A stretch of 64,000 nt of DNA from PVC group bacterium (ex Bugula neritina AB1) (lineage in GTDB: Bacteria; GCA-001730085), in the NCBI GenBank assembly GCA_001730085.1, contig MDLB01000107.1, forward strand, positions 38,027-102,026. The letters run 5' to 3'. A model generated the notes under the pieces. That model was not told where the DNA came from and did not search any database. It saw nothing but the letters and a program-made list of their open reading frames with translations. The position numbers and the translations under genes are program-made. Of this stretch, positions 49,680 to 63,172 are shown piece by piece (within the stretch, counting starts at the first letter, position 1; each line of letters starts with the position of its first letter).

Positions 49680-49709
49680 GAATTTTTACAAAAAAGATGA
49701 GGTGAATTT

Positions 49710-52417
<2,708 letters not shown>

Positions 52418-52671
52418 AATCTGAGAAAATGTTGCCTGTGAGGACAGCAGTATTATAAGGTATCTCAGAAAAATTTTATTAAAAAAATAGAAGTTTTGAC
52501 TTTAAAATCTTAAGATATATTTTGGCAGCAGTGGTATGTCGTGAATATCTTTATTTAAAAATGAGACTTATTAACCAAAGAATTTTAGAACTATTCTTTT
52601 AAACTATAAAAGAGTTCAGCAATAATGAGATGTAGCACAAAACACAATCGAAAAATAAAGATGGGAGTGGT

Positions 52672-55146
52672 ATGAGTGATCTGATTGAAGGGAAGATCAT
52701 CGACTGTGATATTGAAGAGGAAATGAAAAACTCTTATACCACATATGCGATGAGCGTTATTATTTCTAGGGCTTTACCAGATACGAGAGATGGTTTAAAA
52801 CCTTCCCAGCGACGCATTTTATTTGCTATGAAAGAGTTGGGGTTATCTCCAAATAAAAAACATAGGAAGTGTGCGAAGATTGCTGGTGACACTTCTGGTA
52901 ACTATCACCCTCATGGTGAACAAGTTGTCTATCCCACACTCGTACGGATGGCTCAAAGCTTTAGCATGAGATATATGCTAGTTGATGGACAGGGAAACTT
53001 TGGATCCGTAGATGGTGATCCTCCTGCAGCGATGAGATATACCGAGGCTCGAATGCAAGAGCCTGCTCGGTTTTTAATGGAAGATATTGATAAAAAAACC
53101 GTTGATTTTGTTCCTAACTATGATGAAACATTAACGGAGCCATCTGTTCTTCCTGCTAAATTTCCCAATCTTTTGTGCAATGGTTCAACTGGTATTGCTG
53201 TAGGGATGGCTACCAATATTCCTCCTCACAATATTAGAAATGTTGCCTCTTGTATAAACAAAGTTATTGACGAACCAGATGTTGCTATTCCTGAACTGAT
53301 TGAATTGATGGAGGGCCCAGACTTTCCTACTGGTGGGATTATATGTGGCAAGGCTGGTATTTACTCTGCTTATACGACAGGAAGAGGGGTTATAAAAATA
53401 AGAGCCCGTGTTGAGCAAGAAGATATGAATGGAGGGAAAACGCGCCTTGTTATTACCGAGATCCCTTATCAAATCAATAAAACGAACCTTATCCAGTGCA
53501 TTGTTTCTTTGGTCCAAAACAAGGTCATGACCAACATTGCAGACATTAGAGATGAGTCAGATAAAGACGGGATCCGTTTAGTTATAGAGACAAAGCGTGA
53601 TGAAAACCCTGAAATCGTTTTGAATCAACTTTACAAGCACAGCCAATTACAAGTGTCGTATGGTATAAATATGTTAGCACTTGTTGATGCTCGTCCAAAA
53701 CTTCTTAACTTGAAAGAGCTTGTTTTGAGCTATGTTAATCATCGTCGAGATATTGTGACGAGAAGGACACAGTTTGAACTTGATAAAGCCGAAAGAAGAG
53801 CTCACATCTTAGAAGGTTTGAGGATCGCTCGAGATCATATTGATGAGGTTATTCACTTGATTAGATCTTCTAAAACGTCAGCAGAAGCGAAACTTGGGCT
53901 TATTGAAAAATTTAAAATGACCGAGATACAAGCTCAAGCGGTTTTAGAAATGCAGTTGCAACGTCTAACAGGTTTAGAACGCGACAAACTGGAAGAAGAA
54001 TATCAAAAACTCTTGATGCTTATTAATGACTTAAAATCGGTTTTGGCAAGTGATTACAAAATTGATCAGATCATCAAAGATGAGTTGAGTGAAGTTGTTG
54101 AGAAAAATGGGGATAACAGGAGAACAGACCTCACACAGGATTCTTCGGATATCGACATCGAAGACTTGATACCTTCTGAAGATATGGTTGTAACTATCAC
54201 ACATACAGGCTACATTAAAGCCCTTCCGACTTCGACTTACCGAAAACAAAATAGAGGAGGTAGAGGAGTTACAGGAATGGGGACGGGCGAAAATGATTTT
54301 GTCCAAGAGATGTTTGTTGCTAACTCTCATGATTATCTTCTATTTTTCACCAACCGTGGTAGGGTGTATTGGCAAAAAGTTTATCAACTTCCTCAGGGGA
54401 GTCGTGTGGCCAAAGGTAAGGCGATTGTTAACTTGCTCAACTTGAGTGAAGATGAAAAAGTTCAAGCGTATATACCTATTAAGACATTTAAGGATGATGA
54501 ATATCTGATTTTTGTTTCCAAAAAAGGACTGATAAAAAAGAGTAAACTTGTTGATTACTCTCGACCTAGATCAAGCGGTATTATCGCGTTAACAATAGAA
54601 GAAGGCGATGAGTTGATTGATGTTATCCGAAGTCATGGTGAGCAAGATGTTTTGATATCAACACATGAGGGGATGGCTATCCGTTTCAATGAAACTGATG
54701 TTCGCGTTATGGGGCGTAGTGCGAAAGGTGTTCGTGCGATCAAGTTAAAAAAAGAACATGATTTTGTTGTAGGTGTGGTTATTCTAGATACAGATATGGA
54801 TATATTAACTGTTTCTCAAAATGGCTATTGCAAAAAAACAGGAATGAAACACTACCGCCTTCAACATCGAGGGGGGTCGGGTATAATCAATATAAAAACA
54901 ACAGAGAAGACAGGAAAAGTTGTCACGATCAAAGCTGTTCGTAATGACGACGATATCATGGTTATAACAGCGAATAGCATGATTATAAGATACTCGGTGG
55001 AATCAATTAGAGCTGCTGGAAGAAATACTCAAGGGGTTAAAGCTATCCGTTTAAAGGATAAAGACTTGGTTGCTTCTGTTGCTCATGTGATTAATGCATC
55101 GAAAGAAGAAGAAATCGCGGAAGTTTTTGAGGAGAACCCTTCATGA
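52672..55146 (+). CDS. gyrA: DNA gyrase subunit A
   Basis: 824 residues. The catalytic Tyr is in [10 protein letters not shown]. The C-terminal six-blade DNA-wrapping domain includes the GyrA-box QNRGGRG. The quinolone-determining region reads [11 protein letters not shown], with Gln and Pro at positions equivalent to E. coli S83 and D87. The upstream 254-bp gap from gyrB has no gene but holds a TTGACT (52496-52501) that may be part of a promoter. It overlaps ndk by 4 bp. Confidence 0.97.
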   Translation: MSDLIEGKIIDCDIEEEMKNSYTTYAMSVIISRALPDTRDGLKPSQRRILFAMKELGLSPNKKHRKCAKIAGDTSGNYHPHGEQVVYPTLVRMAQSFSMRYMLVDGQGNFGSVDGDPPAAMRYTEARMQEPARFLMEDIDKKTVDFVPNYDETLTEPSVLPAKFPNLLCNGSTGIAVGMATNIPPHNIRNVASCINKVIDEPDVAIPELIELMEGPDFPTGGIICGKAGIYSAYTTGRGVIKIRARVEQEDMNGGKTRLVITEIPYQINKTNLIQCIVSLVQNKVMTNIADIRDESDKDGIRLVIETKRDENPEIVLNQLYKHSQLQVSYGINMLALVDARPKLLNLKELVLSYVNHRRDIVTRRTQFELDKAERRAHILEGLRIARDHIDEVIHLIRSSKTSAEAKLGLIEKFKMTEIQAQAVLEMQLQRLTGLERDKLEEEYQKLLMLINDLKSVLASDYKIDQIIKDELSEVVEKNGDNRRTDLTQDSSDIDIEDLIPSEDMVVTITHTGYIKALPTSTYRKQNRGGRGVTGMGTGENDFVQEMFVANSHDYLLFFTNRGRVYWQKVYQLPQGSRVAKGKAIVNLLNLSEDEKVQAYIPIKTFKDDEYLIFVSKKGLIKKSKLVDYSRPRSSGIIALTIEEGDELIDVIRSHGEQDVLISTHEGMAIRFNETDVRVMGRSAKGVRAIKLKKEHDFVVGVVILDTDMDILTVSQNGYCKKTGMKHYRLQHRGGSGIINIKTTEKTGKVVTIKAVRNDDDIMVITANSMIIRYSVESIRAAGRNTQGVKAIRLKDKDLVASVAHVINASKEEEIAEVFEENPS

Positions 55147-55601
55147 CAGAAAAGACTTTAGTTATTTTAAAGCCAGATGCTGTAAAGAGAGCATTGACAG
55201 GAGAAATCATTTCTCGTTTTGAAAAAAAAGGTTTAAAGATTCTTGCTTTAAAAATGACTTCATTGGATGATGATATTTTGAGTAAGCATTATTCTGAACA
55301 TGTGAATAAATTTTTTTATGAAGGCTTATGCCGATTCATGAAAGATGGTCCCGTTCTTTTAATCCTTTTAGAGGGTTATGAAGCTATAAGTGTTGTTCGT
55401 AAGATGATGGGACAAACCAATGCGTCTAAAGCTGATTCGGGAACTATTCGTGGAGACTTTGCTTTAACACAAGGTTTTAATCTGGTTCATGGGTCTGACT
55501 CTAAAGAAGCTGCGGATAGAGAAATAGCTTTATTTTTTAAAGATCATGATATTCATCATTATCAGTTAGATTCAGAAAAGTGGAACCTTCCGAATGACTA
55601 A
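55143..55601 (+). CDS. ndk: Nucleoside diphosphate kinase
   Basis: 152 residues. The N-terminal TLVILKPDAVKR is typical. The expected phospho-His region, usually NxxHGSD, reads FNLVHGSDS. The family pattern GTIRGDF is present. It transfers phosphate from ATP to NDPs. It overlaps gyrA by 4 bp (ATGA) and so is translationally coupled. Confidence 0.95.
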   Translation: MTEKTLVILKPDAVKRALTGEIISRFEKKGLKILALKMTSLDDDILSKHYSEHVNKFFYEGLCRFMKDGPVLLILLEGYEAISVVRKMMGQTNASKADSGTIRGDFALTQGFNLVHGSDSKEAADREIALFFKDHDIHHYQLDSEKWNLPND

Positions 55602-55652
55602 TCATAGTCATTGTAAAGATTTATTTTAATATTAAAGAGAAAGTTTTATTGG

Positions 55653-56045
55653 ATGGAAAAAAAGACCTATCAAAATGCTCAGGGGGATCTTTCCAATCTA
55701 CAAACGCCTGATATTGAAGTTTGGGAAAATCAATATAAAGACAGAGATTATACGGTTTCCTTTGAGCTTGCTGAGTTCACATGTGTTTGTCCTAAAACAG
55801 GTTTGCCTGATTTTGCAACGCTTTACCTTAACTATGTTCCTGAAAAATGGTGCATCGAACTCAAATCTTTTAAAATGTATATTCTTTTTTATAGAGATAT
55901 TGGAATATTTCATGAGCACTTTGTGAACAAAATCTTAGATGATATTGTAAAGGCTTGTTCGCCACGCTCTGCTTCTTTAAAGGCTATTGTGAACACTAGA
56001 GGTGGTATTCTAACCACAGTTGAGTCAATATACCCTTACAAGTAA
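55653..56045 (+). CDS. queF: NADPH-dependent 7-cyano-7-deazaguanine reductase QueF
   Basis: 130 residues, the unimodular type. The catalytic Cys and Asp lie in EFTCVCPKTGLPDFATL. ELKSFKMYILFYRD is the QueF motif with ELKS, and IFHEHFVNKILDD supplies the His/Glu residues. It reduces preQ0 to preQ1, the substrate of Tgt (39766-40866). It lies in the ndk-queF-mutY-fluC row. Confidence 0.94.
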   Translation: MEKKTYQNAQGDLSNLQTPDIEVWENQYKDRDYTVSFELAEFTCVCPKTGLPDFATLYLNYVPEKWCIELKSFKMYILFYRDIGIFHEHFVNKILDDIVKACSPRSASLKAIVNTRGGILTTVESIYPYK

Positions 56046-56113
56046 AATCTAGATATCTTCAAAATACGGGATCATTATTGAAAACTTTAGAAATAGAGAC
56101 ATCTCAAATAGAT

Positions 56114-57166
56114 ATGAGAGATGAAGTTGTTTCATCTTTGCTCAAATGGTATCAAGAAAATGCAAGAACGCTTCCTTGGAGAGATTCTCCGTCTCCTTAC
56201 CGTGTATGGATATCAGAAATAATGCTACAGCAAACAACAGTTGCGACCGTTATTCCTTATTTTTCTAGATGGATGATAGATTTTCCAGATATTAAAAGTG
56301 TTGCCGAAGCAAGTTTGGATGAAATCTTAAAGCAATGGCAGGGGCTTGGGTATTATCGTAGGGCTCAAAATATTCATAAAGCAGCCAATATAATGGTTGA
56401 GTATTTTGATGGAGAAGTGCCTGAAGACAAGGAAACTTTAAAAACACTTCCTGGCTTTGGGCCCTATACGACTGCTGCGGTTTTAAGTATTGCTTTTGGA
56501 CAGAGAGAGGCGATTGTTGATACAAATGTTAGAAGGTTTATCATGCGACTATTGGGGCGAGAGGGTATCGCTGATTCAAAGCAAGATAAATGGATCCGTG
56601 AGTATTTAGAGTTTCTTATGCCTTATAAAGAAATGAGAAGTTTCAATCAATCCTTGATGGAAATTGGAGCTTTGATTTGTCCATCTAAAACCCCAAAATG
56701 TTTGATTTGTCCTGTCCAAAAAAACTGTAAAGCTTTTCATTTAGGGCTTCAAGATGTGATTCCCATTACAAAAAAGAAAAAACTAGAAAAAATAGATGCG
56801 GGACTTGCCGTTATTCATGATAAAAAAAAATTTTATATACAAAAAAGACCTGCCAAAGGTTTGTGGGCTAATATGTGGGAGTTTCCAGGAGGGAAAAGAG
56901 AGGAGCGGGAAACTCTTGAAGAAACGGTTCGAAGAGAAATCAAAGAGGAAGTAGGTATTGAACTTTCGCATGTTGTCTTTTTTTCTAAAATACGTCATTT
57001 TTATACGCACTTTGATGTTTCTTTGCATGTTTTTATTTGTGAAACAAACGATTTCATTGAAGAGTCTGAGGTTGCGGCTTGGGTATCTCTCGAAGAGATG
57101 AAGAAATACCCGATGCCATCTGCGAATGGTAAAATTTTAGATCAACTGAGAGAGCATTTTGTATGA
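56114..57166 (+). CDS. mutY: A/G-specific adenine glycosylase MutY with intact C-terminal Nudix box
   Basis: 350 residues from the ATG at 56114; a TTG at 56078 would add 12. The helix-hairpin-helix/GPD region is LPGFGPYTTAAVLSIAFGQ with catalytic Asp in IVDTNVRR. The [4Fe-4S] loop is CPSKTPKCLICPVQKNC. The C-terminal domain, which in most MutY is a degenerate Nudix fold for 8-oxoG recognition, contains a complete Nudix box: G, five residues, E, seven residues, then REIKEEVGI. It could therefore also hydrolyse a nucleotide (MutT-like). It overlaps fluC by 4 bp. Confidence 0.92.
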   Translation: MRDEVVSSLLKWYQENARTLPWRDSPSPYRVWISEIMLQQTTVATVIPYFSRWMIDFPDIKSVAEASLDEILKQWQGLGYYRRAQNIHKAANIMVEYFDGEVPEDKETLKTLPGFGPYTTAAVLSIAFGQREAIVDTNVRRFIMRLLGREGIADSKQDKWIREYLEFLMPYKEMRSFNQSLMEIGALICPSKTPKCLICPVQKNCKAFHLGLQDVIPITKKKKLEKIDAGLAVIHDKKKFYIQKRPAKGLWANMWEFPGGKREERETLEETVRREIKEEVGIELSHVVFFSKIRHFYTHFDVSLHVFICETNDFIEESEVAAWVSLEEMKKYPMPSANGKILDQLREHFV

Positions 57167-57525
57167 GCTTCATAATGATTTTCTTGGGCGGAGGGCTAGG
57201 GGCTTTATCTCGATTTCTACTTATAAAACTTATTGATAGTTATGGATTTTCCTCACTTTCTTTAGGTGTTTTGGGAGTCAATATATTGGGGGCCTTAGCT
57301 TTGGGATTTTTTTTACCATGGTTCAAAGAGGGGGGGAGATATCTACTTTTCACCGTAGGTTTTTTAGGAGCTTTCACAACTTTTTCAACTTATAGCTTTC
57401 AAACTTTTGAGCTTATTAGAAAAAGCTTATACCTATTGGCTTTTATGAATATCCTTTTGAATAATGTGCTTTCTATTTTAGCTATATGTATTGGAAGGGC
57501 TTTGTCTCTCTTTTTTTTCTTTTAA
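57163..57525 (+). CDS. crcB: Fluoride channel FluC (CrcB)
   Basis: 120 residues with four membrane helices. The motifs GGGLGALSRF, GVNILGALALGF and TVGFLGAFTTFSTYSFQ, with the phenylalanine/threonine pore region, match the Fluc family. It exports F- as a dual-topology dimer. No fluoride riboswitch is visible upstream because the gene overlaps mutY. AGAGAGC precedes the ATG. Confidence 0.92.
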   Translation: MSFIMIFLGGGLGALSRFLLIKLIDSYGFSSLSLGVLGVNILGALALGFFLPWFKEGGRYLLFTVGFLGAFTTFSTYSFQTFELIRKSLYLLAFMNILLNNVLSILAICIGRALSLFFFF

Positions 57526-57633
57526 CAAAGAGATTTTTTCTGTAGGATACAGTAGCTTTTTGTTTGTAAAGTATTTAAACAGAGTCTTGAAGTATAAGCG
57601 AATGCATCAAGTTCGATAAGTATATTAGATTTC

Positions 57634-57975
57634 TTATTCTTTTGAAGTACGGTGAGGGCTTTGTGAGTCTAAAATTTTATAAACGACTTCATCTTCTCTA
57701 ACTAATCCTAAATTTTTTCTTGCCAATTTTTCAATATATTCTGGATCATGTTCTAAAAGGTAAATCTGTTCCTTTAAAAGAGCTGTGGATTCCTTTTTTT
57801 CGGCAATCTCGCGATCAAGCATATCTAACTCTTTCTGAAGTTCTTTTTTTTTTAAAAATGTTGGCGTGAGTTGAACCAAAATAGCTATAAAAGCGATTAT
57901 TAGAAAGAAAGAAAAAAGTTTGTTATTCAGAAAAAACTTTTCTATACGGTTTTTGCGGAAACGATTCTTTTTCAA
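57634..57975 (-). CDS. FtsB/DivIC-family septum formation initiator
   Basis: 113 residues. A basic N-terminus, one membrane helix (about 18-42), a coiled coil (about 48-85) and the C-terminal HDPEYIEKLARKNLGLVRE, which is the family motif around YIEKLARKxLG. It should join FtsL/FtsQ in divisome activation. It follows eno on the minus strand, a common arrangement. Confidence 0.88.
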   Translation of the reverse strand: MKKNRFRKNRIEKFFLNNKLFSFFLIIAFIAILVQLTPTFLKKKELQKELDMLDREIAEKKESTALLKEQIYLLEHDPEYIEKLARKNLGLVREDEVVYKILDSQSPHRTSKE

Positions 57976-57996
57976 GTGTAGCTTTTCCCTTAAGTT

Positions 57997-58032
57997 AGGA
58001 GAGGTTTTGACCTTTAAGCCAAAGCCTCTCCT
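57997..58032. terminator. Strong stem-loop between eno and ftsB
   Basis: Thirteen-base arms (AGGAGAGGTTTTG / CAAAGCCTCTCCT) with one mismatch and a 10-base loop. A T-run follows on the plus strand (GATTTTTTAG), whereas eno and ftsB are on the minus strand where no T-run follows. It may stop plus-strand read-through from fluC or act as an mRNA processing/stabilising hairpin within eno-ftsB. Confidence 0.5.
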
Positions 58033-58044
58033 GATTTTTTAGAT

Positions 58045-59370
<1,326 letters not shown>

Positions 59371-59404
59371 TCATCTAGAATGTTGATTACGAAGTTCTTA
59401 TGCT

Positions 59405-60490
59405 TTAGGTTTGTTGTCCCACTTTACATAAGATATCGTAAGGAAGTGAGGCAGTTGTTTTTGCGATATCATAAACTGTAACGCTATTTTTACCTTGACG
59501 TCCCATAATGACAACTTCATCACCTACGTTCACTATATCTTGATTTTGTAACTCTATGATGGAAAGTCCCATAGAAACAGCTCCTATAATAGGTCTTTTT
59601 TCTCCATTGATCAAGACTTTTCCTGCTAAGGAACGCTGGTAGGGAATTCCGCGGGCATAGCCAGCATTAATAATAGCTATTTTAGTTTGTTTAGTTGTGA
59701 TATATCTATGGTCATACCCGACCCCTGTATTGGGAGGGACTGTTTTGATTTGAACGATTTTCGCACTTAAAGACATTACAGGTTTTAGATCTATAGGAGA
59801 TAAGTTAGGAGGAAAGGGGAGCGCGCCATAAAGTGCACCACCGATACGTACCATTGTATAATGACTTTGTGGGTAGTGAAGCGCTCCAAAAGTATTGGAG
59901 AGGTGAATCTCTTCAAAAGAGTTTCCAGATTTTTTACAGTTAGTAACTGTATTTAAAAATAATTCATTTTGTGCCTTAAAAGAGGCCAAATCGTTACGAT
60001 TAGAGGATGCTAGATGTGAAAAAATCCCCAATACACGAGAAAAGGAGGATTTTTTAAAGATTTCCAGGATTGGCTTTACTTCTAAGGGGAAAGCTCCGCA
60101 CCGTGACATTCCTGTATCAACTTTTATATGAACATTTATATGTTTTTTATATTTTGTAGTAATAGAAATTAGCGCTAAAGCTTCTTCTATTGAAGAGATC
60201 GTGATCAATATATTTTTATCTAAAAAGAGTTTATATTCTTCTGGCAAAACCGGTTCTAGTATAAGAATATTTCCAGTGCTCTTTAAAGATTGAAGTTCAA
60301 AAGCTTCTTTAGGAGTAGAAACTCCAAAAAAATTAACCCCGAGTTTTTCTAAACATGGAGCGATATTTTTTATACCATGACCGTAGGCATTTGATTTCAC
60401 CACAGCCATTATTTTGCTGTTTGGACTTAGGAAAGATCTTATTTGTTTAAAATTATATTTTAGGTTATCAATAGATATTTTTTTTTGCAT
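59405..60490 (-). CDS. alr: Alanine racemase
   Basis: 361 residues. The PLP lysine lies in MAVVKSNAYGHG near the N-terminus. HIKVDTGMSRCG and the C-terminal catalytic Tyr region VGYDHRYITT (general pattern GYxxxY) match the family. It makes D-alanine for peptidoglycan, consistent with a cell-walled bacterium. It begins 70 bp upstream of the eno start on the same strand. Confidence 0.94.
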   Translation of the reverse strand: MQKKISIDNLKYNFKQIRSFLSPNSKIMAVVKSNAYGHGIKNIAPCLEKLGVNFFGVSTPKEAFELQSLKSTGNILILEPVLPEEYKLFLDKNILITISSIEEALALISITTKYKKHINVHIKVDTGMSRCGAFPLEVKPILEIFKKSSFSRVLGIFSHLASSNRNDLASFKAQNELFLNTVTNCKKSGNSFEEIHLSNTFGALHYPQSHYTMVRIGGALYGALPFPPNLSPIDLKPVMSLSAKIVQIKTVPPNTGVGYDHRYITTKQTKIAIINAGYARGIPYQRSLAGKVLINGEKRPIIGAVSMGLSIIELQNQDIVNVGDEVVIMGRQGKNSVTVYDIAKTTASLPYDILCKVGQQT

Positions 60491-60777
60491 AAAATCACTT
60501 TGCTTTTTAAGATCAATTTTATTGATTTTAGAAAGGTCTTATTTCTAGAACATAATGTATATATATTTTCACATAATTCAGATAAATCTCAAATTTAGAA
60601 AAGATTTTAGAAAAATTTCTTACTTTTAAAATAATAATTTAAATTATTTTGTTTGTTTACTTTCTTCTTACAATTTAATGATTTTAAAATATTTATCGGA
60701 TAAAAATCATTACGTTTCGAAAAAAATATCTAGAAAATTATGCTTAAAAAATATTCCTTAATAATTTTGGCATTTTC

Positions 60778-61458
60778 CTAGATGGTTTCAGAATGTGGCT
60801 CTGCTATAAAAATGACCACGAACTCTCCTTTAGTAGAGTGAGTTTCATAGAAAGTTAACCACTCTGAAATCGCTAGAGTTTTGATTTCTTCGTTCATTTT
60901 TGTTATTTCGCGGCAGAGGGTTACGGAAATGTCACCGAAAACAGTTTGAATGCTTTTTAAGGTTTTTACGATCTTATAGGGAGATTCATATAGAATCACA
61001 GTTTTTCCATAGCTTTTTAAAGTTTCCAGCTTTTTGATTTTTTTAGTAGGTTTTATGGGAAGGAAGCCTAAAAACTGGAATTGATCAACCGGGCATCCCG
61101 ATAAAATAAGAGCAGGTATTAACGCGGTTGCTCCTGGGGTGGTTGTGACTTCTAAATTGGCTTTTTGAGTTTCACGGATCAAATGAAAACCTGGATCGGA
61201 AATGCCTGGGGTTCCGGCATCGGATACTAAACCTATAGATAGACCTTGTTTCATTTTATGTATAAGATCAGGGGCTCTAGTTGTTTTATTGTATTCATGA
61301 TAAGAAACTTGAGGTGTTTTAACGGAAAAATGTTTGAGAAGTTTTCCCGTATGGCGCGTATCTTCTGCGGCGATTAAATCTACCTTTTTGAGGGTTTCTA
61401 AAGCCCTTATAGTGATATCTCCAAGGTTACCGATAGGGGTACTTATAATATAGAGCAT
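60778..61458 (-). CDS. rsmI: 16S rRNA (cytidine-1402 2'-O) methyltransferase RsmI
   Basis: 226 residues. STPIGNLGDITIRALETL, AAEDTRHTGKLL and GLVSDAGTPGISDPG are the tetrapyrrole-methylase-fold signatures of RsmI, followed by TPGATALIPALILSG. It uses SAM to methylate C1402 in the ribosomal P site. The 287 bp between it and alr are AT-rich with no gene seen. Confidence 0.95.
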   Translation of the reverse strand: MLYIISTPIGNLGDITIRALETLKKVDLIAAEDTRHTGKLLKHFSVKTPQVSYHEYNKTTRAPDLIHKMKQGLSIGLVSDAGTPGISDPGFHLIRETQKANLEVTTTPGATALIPALILSGCPVDQFQFLGFLPIKPTKKIKKLETLKSYGKTVILYESPYKIVKTLKSIQTVFGDISVTLCREITKMNEEIKTLAISEWLTFYETHSTKGEFVVIFIAEPHSETI

Positions 61459-61599
61459 GATTATTACTGTTTTTTCTATTTTTGATTGTTACAAGCAAGC
61501 TTAACGATTTTTAGAGAAAGTGAATAATGAAAAAAAATACCGTAGGAGCTATTGCTTAGTGAGTTTTCTTTAAATGATGAATAAAGGCCATTAAAAAAA

Positions 61600-62367
61600 C
61601 TATTGAGCTAAAAGGTGTAATCCATTATCAACATGAATAACCTCTCCTGTAACACCCCTTCCTAACTCGGAGGTTAAGTATAGAGCAGTATCTCCAACCT
61701 CTTCAATCGTAGTGTTGCGGCCTAAAGGGGCACGGTTTTGTGCCGCTTTTAGCATATCTGTAAAGTGGGCGATGCCTCTCGCTGCTAAAGTGTTAACGGG
61801 TCCTGCCGAAATAGCATTCACGCGAATATTTTTTTTACCTAAATCAAAAGCTAAATAACGAACAGAGGCTTCCAATGCAGCTTTAGCTACACCCATAACA
61901 TTGTAACCAGGGATAACTTTTTCTGCACCTAGGTAGCTCAAAGCTATGATAGATCCGCCATTCTTCATCCAAGGCAGAGCTGCTCTGGTTAAAGATGTTA
62001 GTGTGTAGGTGCTAACTTTCATGGCAAGATCGAAACCATCTTCGGAAGTATCTACAAAAGAACCATCCAGATCTTCTTTTTGAGCAAATGCGATAGAGTG
62101 GGTTAAAAAATCAATATTGCCGAAATCTTCGCCGATCTTATTAAAAGATTCTTTCATTTGAGAAGGGTTTGTAGCATCGCATATATGGATGGAGTGTTGT
62201 AAGTTTTCTGACTCTACAAGAGCCTCAACCTTCTTTTTAACTTTTTCTGTTTGACAGGTTAAAGCGAGAGTGGCACCTTCTCGAGATAATGACTTTGCGA
62301 TACCCCAAGCAATACTTCTCTTGTTGGCAACCCCTACGATAACTCCCTTTTTCCCTTCTAACAACAT
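61600..62367 (-). CDS. fabI: Enoyl-ACP reductase FabI
   Basis: 255 residues of SDR fold. The NAD-binding GVANKRSIAWGIAKSL is the FabI type. The catalytic Tyr/Lys are in YLGAEKVIPGYNVMGVAKAA. The C-terminal RGVTGEVIHVDNGLHLL matches. It performs the last reduction of fatty acid elongation. Likely monocistronic; 141 bp separate it from rsmI. Confidence 0.96.
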   Translation of the reverse strand: MLLEGKKGVIVGVANKRSIAWGIAKSLSREGATLALTCQTEKVKKKVEALVESENLQHSIHICDATNPSQMKESFNKIGEDFGNIDFLTHSIAFAQKEDLDGSFVDTSEDGFDLAMKVSTYTLTSLTRAALPWMKNGGSIIALSYLGAEKVIPGYNVMGVAKAALEASVRYLAFDLGKKNIRVNAISAGPVNTLAARGIAHFTDMLKAAQNRAPLGRNTTIEEVGDTALYLTSELGRGVTGEVIHVDNGLHLLAQ

Positions 62368-62442
62368 AAAGTCTCTAGCTCCTAAAATTTTGGGTTTTTA
62401 TATTTTCAGAGACCGTTATAAAAATTTTATTCATGTTCTAGC

Positions 62443-62865
62443 TTAGAAAGCATGGGGGATTTTGTAAAAGTCTCGTAAAGTGTAAAGAGAAATCTCTGCA
62501 TAAATTTCAATCAGCTGCCTTCTTGAAGGTAACTTAAAATAGCTCATGTAATAAATGATTGTAAGAATTTTTCCTATTTTAAAGAGCAATGGAAAATCTA
62601 AAATAATCTTAATTATCTGAGGTTCTCCAGAGATTTCACACCACCATTGTAAGCTTTTTTTTGAAAAATGTGAAATCTTTTCAAAAAGTTTCATCATTTC
62701 AATATACGATGCTAAAGAGATAATGGAGGTAATGTTCAGTTGATTTAAGGAATAGACTCTTTTGTTCTCGCAGATGATATTTAAGGTAAAAAAATCTATT
62801 GAGATCTTTTTGGCATGTTTATGGAGGTATAAACGTGTAAATTGATGAAATAATAGATGATTCAA
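62443..62865 (-). CDS. Hypothetical protein, unrecognised
   Basis: A 140-residue open frame rich in Ile, Leu, Phe and Lys with a central WWCEISGEP segment and a C-terminal YAEISLYTLRDFYKIP. I do not recognise a family. There is no signal peptide; one moderately hydrophobic stretch (about 95-112) might be a membrane segment. No clear ribosome binding site. The 5' end overlaps the pseudogene remnant on the other strand. It could be a genuine lineage-specific gene or a chance frame in AT-rich DNA. Confidence 0.35.
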   Translation of the reverse strand: MNHLLFHQFTRLYLHKHAKKISIDFFTLNIICENKRVYSLNQLNITSIISLASYIEMMKLFEKISHFSKKSLQWWCEISGEPQIIKIILDFPLLFKIGKILTIIYYMSYFKLPSRRQLIEIYAEISLYTLRDFYKIPHAF

Positions 62866-63116
62866 AAGATGAATGGAAAGAAAAGCATGGAGTTTTATTA
62901 TCTATTCCTATTTTATATGGATTATTTTTTTGAAAAAATAATGAAAAGCCTGATATAGAAGAAAACGGAAATGTTTGGACACTTCACAATTTTGAGAATG
63001 GACTTCAAATTGGAGCTGAGTATAATCCCTATGATAAAGAAATCTGTATTTATCCACTTTGCTTGTGGAGAAAATCCGTTAGGAATTTCTATGAAGCAAG
63101 AACCCCTGGTTGCTAA
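62841..63116 (+). pseudogene. Degraded gene remnant with in-frame stop
   Basis: One frame reads coherent, charged protein-like sequence on both sides of a TGA at 62931-62933. Before the stop it reads IDEIIDDSKDEWKEKHGVLL; after it ENGNVWTLHNFENGLQIGAE, then YNPYDKEICIYPLCLWRKSV, ending at a TAA (63114-63116). No start codon is visible. TGA is used as a normal stop elsewhere (rpmH, sufC, gyrA), so recoding is unlikely. Family not recognised. A truncated gene left by an insertion element is plausible given the hairpin next to it. Confidence 0.45.
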
Positions 63117-63132
63117 GAAAATTACTTAGTAA

Positions 63133-63172
63133 ATCTAGGAATCACCTTCCTTTAGGTAGGTGAGAATGTCAA
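63133..63172 (+). mobile_element. IS200/IS605-like right-end hairpin remnant
   Basis: TCACCTTCC (63142-63150), loop TTTA, GGTAGGTGA (63155-63163): a 9-bp stem with one mismatch, preceded by TAGGAA and followed by GAATGTCAA. This layout resembles the right end of IS200/IS605-family elements, a subterminal hairpin followed by a TCAA-type cleavage tetranucleotide. No tnpA or tnpB frame lies beside it, so it would be a solo end, a decayed copy or a miniature derivative. Confidence 0.5.

Noticed and set aside
62931-62933. TGA read as tryptophan (alternative genetic code)
   Set aside because: TGA terminates rpmH, sufC, sdhA, gyrA and others with overlapping downstream starts, so the standard code is used and the stop marks a pseudogene.
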